Below are positions 14,939 through 26,300 of a DNA stretch of 64,000 nucleotides, piece by piece. The notes under the pieces are model-generated. The model searched no databases, was not told the DNA's origin, and saw nothing but the letters and a program-made list of their open reading frames with translations. Position 1 is the stretch's first letter. The number at the start of each line of letters is the position of its first letter. The position numbers and the translations under genes are program-made. The DNA comes from Tethya wilhelma. Taxonomy: Eukaryota > Porifera > Demospongiae > Tethyida > Tethyidae. The stretch covers positions 13,002,270-13,066,269 of the forward strand of contig CAXIPT010000002.1 in assembly GCA_964030475.1 (NCBI GenBank). Direction: 5' to 3'.

Positions 14939-17900
14939 CTACGCTGGCAAATGGAGTGACAAGAGGCTCTAGGGTTGCTGCTACGTAGCCAACAGCAGCA
15001 GTAGCAGCTGCGTGAGGGAGGAGACTAGACCAACACAAACATTGTAACCGTGATAGTCCAGTGAGAGTACTACTTCAGAGGTATAGGATGTGGCATCCAG
15101 ACAAAAGGTCAATACAGTGTATGTGTGTAGAAGTGTAGTTTGAAATGGGTTGGTTTATATCATACTTTAGCTCTTGCTTTGATGATGTCAGTTTTTTTTC
15201 AAAAAATAGCAGTTTATGTATCCTGTATTCAGGGATGTTTTGAAATTCCTCGTCGATTCTTAGAGTTACACACTAGCTCATGACTGTGTACACCATGTGC
15301 TTGTTGCCATAGCAACTCCATAATTGAGTAAAAGTATTCATAAGGGGGAAAAAGTTAGCAACAACAAACCAAATAACCCTAATTATACCTTCAATTAACC
15401 ACAGAATCCTCTTAATAGTTCTTAACATGTTGAAAGATGAAAAACCAAAGAACACTTGAGTGAGTTCGTTCAGTGTCTGTCTACAGAGCAACCCTCTAGA
15501 GCTATAGCTCCAGTCGGTCTTGTGTACAGAAATTAGGACAACATCCCCCAACACACCAGAGTCAAAACAACCGAACATAACAAACAACTAGGTATAGTCA
15601 CACACGACATTCCTAGTTCTACCCCACTCACTGGTTTTTGAATACACACATACCTTGTAATACAGGCCAACACTATGATCAGTTGGGTAGATCTATACAA
15701 TAGTAAACCACCAATAATAGAAATATTGAATCGAAGCCACGATAATGTTGCATTCTAACGCAATTATGCTAATGAGCCTCCTCCACATTTCAGTTGCACA
15801 CACACACACACACACACATGATTGTGCAAACATGAAATCACGTTCTAAAAATGGTTCCATTTTCTATACACAGTGTAAACACAGGTGAACAGGTTGAGTG
15901 ATGTCCATTCACATTATGATCACGAGGCCACATAATATTACGCTAGAGAGATTGCAAATAACTTGTCATCAAAGGCACACATACTCTTTGAGTCAGATTT
16001 CAAAAGGCACCATAAACTGGAGCGACATATGCACTTAATCACAAAAGCTAAGAAGCTTAAATCATAAACAAAATAACCCACATAACACTGTGCTGGTATG
16101 AAAGAGGTTTGTCACCATGGGTCAACCACCAACATCACCCACAACAGCACAACAGCCTGTAAGGTGTGCAGCAGGCAGTCAACAATGGCCTTGGTCATTG
16201 ACAAGTAGCCAAAAGTCTTACAAGTAGACCTATCTGGAGTGATGTGTAAACTGTGATGCATCATTAATGGAAATTTTGAAATTTTCGCCCCAATTTGTGG
16301 ACGTTGCTATCAGGCGCATCAGCCCAGCAATCTGACCAGTGCAATAGACCATGGTGCACTATGTAAACAGAGACAGAGAGATAATTCACCACAGAGTTTG
16401 AAAATTAATGGGTGTCCAAAGATCGAGGCATTTGAGTCAGGGGAGCATGTCTGCATACCAGTTAGGAGGGGCAAGGAATGTTTGAAATAGGATCAAAGAC
16501 AGAGATTGGGAAGGTAGGAGAGAAGAGTCTTGAAATGTGTCCTTTTTGTTTGAGCTGACAGACAGACAGTATGGACACGAGCAGGCTGGGTCCAGCCACT
16601 AGACAAACTGTCACAGTTTTTGTAGTAAAATCACGACTGTATATTATTGTGCATACACATACACACAGCGACTCACATATACAATATGCATGTAGACATA
16701 TATTATATGATACACAGGGAGATAGAGACTATTCTGGCATCCATAGGCATGGTCTGGATGTCTGTGCGTGGTGTGTGTGAGCGTGCGTGATTTAAATTTA
16801 AGAGTTACGCAGGAATTTTGAAAACAGGCAGGTTGACTTACACTTAAATTTAGTTTTAACGTTAATCTAGTATTCAATTTACACTGAAGCACCAACGGTG
16901 CATGTGAAATCAAAATGAACAGAAACTCGATACATTTTACCACATGCAATCAGCCTCCATCTGCATGCCCGCTAGAGTGATGTGTGCGTGGAAGAATGTC
17001 CCCAGCTGTATCAGATTCATAGAATTCAATAAACTTCAAGACTTCAAACACTTTCAGTCCATCGTAAAAGGAGCAACACACAAACACACAAAATGTCTAA
17101 GACGAAAAAAAAATTGCAATATTTACTGCAAGGCTCTGTCTCATAGAGAGGAGCCAGGACAGTGAACTCAGTGTGATGAGACCAACTCAAGCAAGACTAG
17201 GTCGAAGTAGAGAAAAGTATTGTACACTGTCATTGGGAGTGGATTTGAGTCAATCTAGGAAGGGTGGGTACTGGAATAGAGGAGGGGGGATGGCTAATAG
17301 AATGATTGGTTGAAGAACCAACCATCTACTTTTAATAGTCCAGCCCACTCAAGTGCTATATCCACCCAACTAGACAAACAAACACCACTAGAGCACAAGT
17401 GTGTGTGTGTGCTTGTATGCATACAAACACTATACACTCCACATACATACAAACACGCACAGACACAGACAGAAACTAAGATACGTGTAGACAAACAGGC
17501 AGACAATCATGAACTGCCGAATTCTTTGATTCTTTTTGAGGCTAGCACACTCCCCTGTAAACCTTCAACCCAAACAAGCTCATTCAGCCTTTCACCGTAG
17601 CAAGGCAACGTACACACATTTCACACTTCAGGGGAGACCAAACAGAGCCATGCAACCAGTAGGAGCTTTGGGCAGAAATGATCTCAACATTTTATCAACA
17701 TTACTTGCAACATAATACACTGTACAAATGCATAAGCAATAGTGACTTACTATAGTTAGTCACACATGGACACTAACATTTATTTAACTACAGGCGCCCT
17801 ACTCTTTGAAGGTTATAGTGTATATATCAAGCATAGGCCCGACTTGTTGCACACTTGAGTATGAAATTTTATAAAGTGTACATGCTATGTGGTGCATAGC

Positions 17901-20900
17901 TCAGTAAGAGCTAGTGGTCTCTATGATGGGGGTTCAGTTTACATGGCAAATGTATACGTCACAACATACACCTAACAGTCACTATAGATATGAAAGCACA
18001 AACCACAAACAACAACAAACAACAACAAAAACAACAACAACAGAATCACTGTCTCCAGCGAGTGAGATACACACACACACACACATACAAGGGGAAAATC
18101 ACGATTCAACATACTCACCACCGACCATACAACCAGGCTGCTAAAATCCACCAATAAATACAAATCTATACAACGTGCAAGACAATAATAAATTTCTCCT
18201 GTGAGCACATAATATTCTGAAACTAGATTGCAGTGACAATTTGACTATAGATAGTTAGTGTACAACAAAAAGCCTGGCATGCTCCAATGAAGAGCTCAAT
18301 GACACAGAGAATGGAGAGACCTTTGCAGGAGCTCGGAGAAGGGATGGCTTTCAGAGCCGTGTACAAATAAGAATAGGAAAACCCACAAGACCCATTATGT
18401 TGTAATTAGTATTACGAGTGGGAGGTAATGTGTGTGTGTGTGGTGCATGTCACAATGGGAGGATTAGGGCTCAGGCATTTGATGATCATTGCGGTAGCGC
18501 CAGCAGTCTTGGACGATTGAAAGAGGGGGAAAAACAACCACACATGTACAGTGTACATGGTACAAATCACACACAGCCCGATAATTACCGAGTAATATCA
18601 CATTATAATACAATAATGGCTGCTGCTATGTACCCTGGGTTATATGATACGACTGTTTCAAATTGAGATAGGAAATTATGGGTTGGCCTATATTTACTAT
18701 GCACAGCGTGCGGTAACAAATGAGATGAATCACACAGTCTGGTTGGTGTGCATGCTCATGAACGCATGCATACTCAAGTCACGTACGTAGTAAGTACGAA
18801 GAGTACACACACACACTGATACTACACTCTACCACCCACACATTGCTATCAACACAATGAAACAATGGAGGTCACAACCACAATGTGCTTTACACAGAAC
18901 AAAAAAAATTAATAGCTATTGTACGTCGACAGCACTGTAGTAAATGAGCAATGAATAGCGTTAAAGGTAGTTCTCGGACACAATGGAGCACTTCAGCCAA
19001 ATGGCACATCAAACACACACACCTCCACATGACACAGCGAGGAGGGGGAGAGCACAAGGAGACTACTGGGCACACGGGACACTCATGAATTAACCATCAC
19101 GCACTCACCCAATAAAAATGAATAAATTCATAAGATAAACAGAAATGATGACGAGAGTAGATTTGGAAGATGTTCCAGAGGAGGACCACCCCCAGACAGC
19201 TAGCTATATAAGTCACACTTTGCCTGGACAGTGAGTCTAGGCCACCCCACATGTCTGCCTCTGTCTGTGTATTTTAATAAATATGAATAACTTACATACT
19301 CATTAGCATTACAAATAGATTGGGCTACTCACTACTGCTAGCATAGCAGAGTATTTATCGCAATGTAGTACTAGCTGCCTCGAGTGCATGCGTAGTCATG
19401 CATGGGCCTTGGAACCATCCCACATACACAGGTTGACACCTCACCATTAGAGATCAATTAGAGGACTATTTTCAGTGCACACACATTTATACATGCACAA
19501 GCATCGACAGATTCCACACTAGATTAGCAAGTAGAAAGAAGTATTCCCAGCACGAGTCTATTATTATTAAATTAGTATAGCTAAATTTAGACACACTTCA
19601 ATAATAATTCAATTGGTACCATATACTGTAGGAGTAGCAAGAGTGGCTAGTGGAAATGACTGAGGTGGCTGGGTGTGCCTTAAAATTGGCTTTTAGAGGC
19701 TTGGAATGGACAGCCACAGACTGATGTCACTAAAAAGACTTGAATCATGTGAAAGGATGTACAGGGACTAGGTTCATACATTGTCTTGAACCATGAAAAA
19801 GGAGACAAACATACACAAAGTACGTTATAACTCTAACAACCCAGCTCCTAGCAACGGCTGAAGGGCTAGCTAGTAGAGCATACAAACGGGCTAAAAGCAA
19901 AGCAAAGGAGAAGAAAAAAGAGAGACCACTAAAGAGTACAAGTAGGAGAGCCTTGGGAAGCACATGATTTAACCCAATTACATGTGTAGCATAAATGGGC
20001 CATTCTGAGTAGGAGTAGGCTACACCAGTGATATCAAACTCTAAATTTGGTATAATGCACCAAAGCTACACTGTCAATAAAAGCTTGAGGTTATGCAACA
20101 GAAATCGTTTGATTAGTTAGTCTGCCGTTAAATTGACTCCAAGAGCTCTGTATAGACTAAGGCTGGAGGCAAATGACAATTTACCATGTGGAACACCACA
20201 GTCAACAGCCTAATATGAGCCAATCTCACTCCACCTGAAGGATACACAATGAGTCATCCCAGACACAGTGAAAGTACACAGGATATTGGCGATTCAATAA
20301 TCTTCTAGAACAAACTCCATAACCAACAGTACACACACACATACATACATACACACACACACTATGTGTACATGGTAGAGCCACATGGGAGGTCAATGGT
20401 TGATGGAACTGGGACAGAGTGTAAGAGAGAAGCAACTCCCACACAAACCACAAACGGATGAACCCAAACATGTTACTTCCACCTGCACACAGTACAGATC
20501 AACACTGACTGCATGAACACTGGCTGGCCATAATATATCACCCTGCACTACTTTGATGGCTGCAAGCAAGCAAGCCGGAATGCGGACTAAGGACTAGTTG
20601 CTTTAAACCGAATCAAATTGTCAGATAGGTTAGAAACAAAAATACCTGAAAATATGAGGATTAATTTTTCCTTTCCACTTCCCAAAAGTCAGCCAACTAG
20701 TCACTCACACAGAGCAATGGCAGACCGCATGCTTCACCTCAACTCATTCCTACGATATCCGAAATTACCCCCAATAAAACAGAGGCATCCAATTGTCTTC
20801 AGAGATTACAATGGCATCCACTCAACTCTCAGCTAGCACACAACAAACACCAGTGACTAAGAAATACCTCCATTGTTGAGAACACACGTAATTGGGTGCA

Positions 20901-22291
20901 TGTCAACAGCTTAATGAGTCAAATTATTAACACAACACTCCCCCAAGCTCTGCAAGAACACACACACACACAACATAAATGCCAGCCAGAGAGCCACATA
21001 GGTGTAGCAGAGCAGGTCATGACACACACACACACAATTACACAGGCAGAGACAGGTACACATGTCACCTATTCTGTACACTAATTATGCATTATGAGCA
21101 TAATGACAACCTACACGAATACATACACTGTTCATGTGTGTGTGTGTGTGTGTGTGTGTGTACATAAAATTGCCGTTAGAACAAGCATCACCAGGAGCAG
21201 TATGTAGTACAGTTGGAGCGCAAAGGTCAATCCTCCACGCTGCATGTATACATACATGCCACACACACAGAGAGCAACATGGAGGAGGGCCGGCTAACAA
21301 TTGTAATAATTTAGCAAAGGGACTGGAAGGAATGTTGTAAAGTACTGTTGCTACCTTGTTCAGTTGCCAGAAGTGAGAGTACAGCTGCCCAGAGGCTAAG
21401 AGCAGTATTAATGGGACACAAACAGGCAAGGCATTAAAGAGAATTACAATTTTATTGGCCAACACTCCCAAAGGAGCTTAATTCGAATAAATAAATCAAT
21501 GAGGTGTCAACAAACTACTGGCAAACAGTGAAAGATGATGCATAGGGTGGACACAATGAGATTTATGTTCAAGGTTCACTTACACATGCACACACACACA
21601 CATACACACACACACACACANCTATAACCACAGTTTCCACGTAACCTAACCATTACACATCATACGTATATAGCACATATGCCATAACAATGCTGTGAGC
21701 GTGTGTGTTTGACTTTAACTTACATCGGGTGTTCTATTTCTCTTGTCCACCAAATCACCAGGCGTAAATTCGTTATCTTGCTCATTAAAGGGGACTCCCC
21801 CACTGGGAGCTGCTGTGGTTGGCGACATGGGGTTGTAGCGATCTCGAGTGACGTGCCTCGTATGATGATGGTGTGAACTTGCAGAAGAGTGCACTTGGCG
21901 CGATGGGTACTTGCTCCCGGATGAGGGTCTGTGATGAGGACTCATGGGGCGACTAAAGTTCTCTGTGTCGTATCCGTAGCTGGGATGGTGTTGGTGCTGA
22001 GGGTGGTACTGCTGCTGATGGTAGCGCTTCATGAAATGGATGAATGCCTCGAGAGAGTAACGCCCCTCCCCGTTTGTGCCAATTTCATCCATTACCGATT
22101 TGTAGTTGAGTTTATAACGACGACAGATACTGGCAAAGTCAGTCCTGTGAAGAGAAAGAGGGAAGGAGGAATAAAATGAGGTAAGTTACACTTATATTTT
22201 ACTGCTGACTACAGTGAGGCATGATTATGTGATGCATGAATATGTATATTGCACAACTGGAATAGTTCTAGTGTTTGTGATCACAGATCAC

Positions 22292-22341
<50 letters not shown>

Positions 22342-23334
22342 CAGCGTTGATAATTTCAGGCAAGGAATTTCGTAATCCAGCTAAATTGTGTTTAATTGAC
22401 TTAGTAGGTGGGAGTCAATCAACAAGTGATAATCTAATGTAGGAAATTAATTACAAGGAATTCAATTGCACCTACTGCAAACATACAAATACAGTAATCC
22501 ATTTAAGTGATCGAAATGCTCCAGCGAAGAAATACCACACACAAAGCAATACTATGGGTACAGCTATAATAGAAATACTACTTTCAATCCACTCCCCCAT
22601 TGCCCACAACACAAACTAGCATCTTATTGATATTATAATTCTATTCTTTAAGGGAAACTCCATTTTTCTATGCATTTTGTACTTGACAACAACAACTTGT
22701 GCATTGGTCTTGATCATGGTGTGATCAAATTTAGCAATCATGTAATTTTCATGTAAGTTTACACTGAAACAAGTTGGGGCATAGCACACAAACAAAATGA
22801 ATTATGTAGTCTGCTGACCACAGGCCTGCAGGCTGTATATACACCACCTGTATCAGCAGTGGATAGGGACACAAATAGCCCCTTGAGGGATGTCAACACT
22901 AGTCTACTGATTAATGAGTCAAACACAGTTGGTTGGCTGCTAACTCTCGTGTTAAGGTTTGTTCAATCAAAGCTGACATCATTCCTTCCACCACAGTGAA
23001 GCTAGCACTCAGTACATACACTGTATGCCAACAGTGTGATGGTTGCCAAGGGCAACATAAATGGTGGAAAACACACATGCCTAAAATGTTCAGATTTACG
23101 GAACGCACACAAAAACAAGCCACATGGAAATTGTCAAATAAACTCCCACACATTTGGTGCAAATAGAGTCAAGAACTGCAGATGGCTAATGATTATTAAG
23201 GCTGCTATTTAACAAGCACACTCCTTGTCACAGCAGTGGAGAGCAACTGACATAGAGCAACTGACATCCAGTTATGGGCTATAAAGATGCTCTTCTACTA
23301 TACATACATGAGCACTTTTTACTGCCACACACAC

Positions 23335-23366
<32 letters not shown>

Positions 23367-26300
23367 TTACATGTCACAAATACACAGCATTTACGATCCG
23401 GGCAGGGCATACATACATATATTACACATACATATGTACACATGCACATAGGTTCATACATACATGTGATGGCTCTCCACCAAATGGACACACACAATCA
23501 TGCAGAACATGAGAAGAAACATCACATTCTACAACAGCCAGTGGCCACTGGAAACAGCTGCTCCTTCACTCACATGTCACAACCCTCACCTCAACCCTGG
23601 CCTGGCCTGTTAGCCATGCATCATCACATCACATCTCTGATGCACCTACACCCAAGTCCTTGATATCTCAGTGACTCCACAAAACTGGGCATACCATGCA
23701 TAGAGTTGAGGCTGATTTTTGTTAAGAATTAAATGTTTTTGATTATTTTTTGTGATTAATTTTTTGGTCCAAAATGGGTAGCATGTTGGTAAAGGTATTG
23801 ACTACGTACTACATAACAATGTCAATCTTTAAATACAGAGTGTGAAAAAAATTGTTTGCCTTACTAAAATGGTAAACGGTGAAGCTTCAAAGCATTGTGT
23901 ACGGTTTTATCAGGATAGTATAACCAAACATTGATAACGATAGGCAAAAGTAATTAAATTCCACCAAAACCACACACAAAGGCTCAACACGACTGAAATG
24001 CTGAGTCACAGCTGACACTATTTGGCATGTGACAAGTCTTGAAACGCTTAGTTTCCATACAGTGCTAAACAGCTCAAACGTTCTTAGATTATCTGCACAC
24101 CAAACTGCCAGAAACAGTGCCTACAAAAAATTATCCGCTACACCACAACTACAACAGAGTCTTGCTGTATAAGGTCAAATGCCATGGACACACAAATTGT
24201 TTTGACAAGTGAAACTGCACGGATTTGTGTGTACTCATTACCTATCTCTGTTTACAACTATTTTTGTCAGCTTGAAATTTTAGGCTGGGCTTGACTTTGT
24301 GGTCCAACAATTAGCAACATAAAGGAAAATATTGTATTTAACTTCAGATTGACTTTAATATTATCTAAAAGAAACTTACGGGTTGACAGATCCATCCTTG
24401 AAAGTTTTGCAGCTTTCAAAGGAGTATCTGAACGAGTCGTAGTGGGAGTCCATTTTCTCTGTGCTTGGTGGTAGAGTAGAGCGAAAGTCGTAGGTAGCAA
24501 ACGTTGGAGCACTTCCAAACTGACTAGACAAGGAAGGACATCAGTCACAACACAGTTCACGATGTTCAAAGGGTACTGTTTGAAACACAACTTTTTTTTT
24601 TGAAGAGAAGATGCTAGGGTCCAGCCTGTAACAACAGTCTCGATCGAACGAATGGCGCTTGATCTGTAAACTTAGCTATGGGGTGACTGCTAAAATACAC
24701 CTTTACTTTACTATGAACGATCAGTTTAACTTCTTATAGTAGAGATATGTACTTAGTAGAGTATGTAGCTATTGATACTTTTACTTTACAAATAGGTAGT
24801 ATGGCACAGCCAGAAGTATTACTTTTTTATAAAGTTACGGAGTATGTAGATGTACGTGGAGTAGCAAGTGTCTTGAGGTTCTTGGACTTGTTGGCTTGAT
24901 CGTAGGTCTTGTTTAGTTTTCCTCCTACCAGAAGAGAAAAAACTAGCTAGTTAAAACAACCTAGCCTACAGCCTAGCTAACAAGAAGACTAGAGCATGGT
25001 GGGAACTAAGGGTCTACATTTAGTTGGGTTACTCCTACAGAGAGTCAGTCCCTGCCAATTACCAAAGTCATAATTGGATGAGCTAACGATGTACGAGTGG
25101 GAGTGATAATTGACAAGCTCAGCAAAAGTTTAGGCCAAAGTTCACAGTTCAGGCGTTTCGGATTCATGCTTGAGGTATGCTATAGTGTCTATGCTTGGGG
25201 TAGAATCAATAGCTGATCAGTGTGTGTACTTTTATTGAGAAGTTTGGTGCAACTTTTTAGCTCACTATAGCTGCTGAATATCGCTATTAAAATTGACTGA
25301 AAATTGCTGATTGGTGGTTCTGCTGTAGCTAGGGGGATGTCCCTGGTCGTTTAGAAAGTATGCATGTGATTATGATGTTTAGTGACTGTATTTTATACTG
25401 TTGATATTATTGTCTCTCTAGCACAGTGAATGCGTGATATGGCATCAACTTCACCAGTACACTTTAGTGTACAGCTGCCTTCAGCCGAGAAGAACAGTAG
25501 AACGAGTCTAGTAAACAGTGTTGGTCGTGGTCAGCGCTCATACGGTACTGTCAAAGAATCGGTATCAACCATCAGTTACAACAGGTCGGAGTTTTTGACT
25601 CATCCCGTGTCTCCTGATGACACATTACAAGGAGTAGCTCTACAATACAACGTTACTGTAAGTTGTTCATAATTTAAAGATCTAAATAAGTTTATCAAAA
25701 TTTATGAAGTTAGACTACATGACTGTTTGTTTGGTCAGCACATAAAATAGTTTATGAACTAGGTTATATTTCGTGGTACCTATACTACTACTATTCTATG
25801 GCAATCAGCTTTCAGTGTGACTCTTTACAGGAATAGAACAAAGCCATCCATTGTGTGTGCACTCACAGTGTAGTATAAATCACCGGAGGTCAAACGGAGT
25901 TCATTGCCCTGTATACACTTGGATGGTATCCATTATAATTATTTTGGGGGTGGGGGGATTATCTTGATCTTAGGGTATTTAAGGTTCTGGGATACCAATG
26001 ATCCTCAGTGGCTGTACATGAAATTCCTCAAGTAGAAATCATGCCCACTCAGAGAGTGGAACCAAGCTGGTAGAACTGAGAATATCGAGAGGGAAGTAGG
26101 AAGACTCTAGAGATTCGATAATTAAATGAAACAAAATTTTTTCATCAAAATCAGTATCAGTTTAGTTCCAGATGGCAGAGATATGGCCATAAATTTTTTA
26201 CGTAAAACATAGGCATTAATAAGGCACTTCATCTTTGTTTTTGTGTATTCAGAGCTTGTTTATTATACTGACTAGAGACTGGCAAAGAGTTTTTGTGGAA

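Larger units (their letters stand above)
3247..21723 (-). other. Intron 3 (about 18.5 kb), simple-repeat rich, no confident nested gene
   Basis: This interval has many (CA)n/(TG)n tracts (9050-9100, 9917-9946, 13041-13072, 14886-14935, 21134-21161, 21595-21620) and AT-rich DNA. I found no ORF with a recognisable domain. Two weak candidates are listed separately (3951-4076 and 5768-6091). Other ORFs here (4238-4669 plus, 11730-12020 plus, 15273-15587 minus, 21085-21471 minus) look like chance frames. The n at 21621 means the true length is uncertain. Confidence 0.65.
22145..24379 (-). other. Intron 2 of the EF-hand/coiled-coil gene
   Basis: Contains (TG)n at 22295-22340 and (CA)n at 23326-23367. 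No coding exon is recognised on either strand. Confidence 0.65.

Noticed and set aside
14950..15035. Candidate exon on the minus strand (SPPSRSCYCCCWLRSS)
   Set aside because: I first thought it might fill a phase mismatch, but using the acceptor at 3247 for exon 4 removes the mismatch, and the Cys-rich reading looks random.
17884..17950. tRNA-like string (GTGCATAGCTCAGTAAGAGC ... GGGGGTTCAG)
   Set aside because: It resembles A- and B-box pieces but no acceptor stem or anticodon arm can be paired.
21085..21471. 128-codon minus-strand ORF
   Set aside because: Includes a translated (CA)n tract (THTHTH) and no recognisable domain.
24850..24918. Possible extra exon between exons 1 and 2 of the coiled-coil gene (minus)
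   Set aside because: The frame that looks coding (GGKLNKTYDQANKSKNL) does not fit the phase of exon 1; the frame that fits needs a weak donor (CAC|GTACAT).
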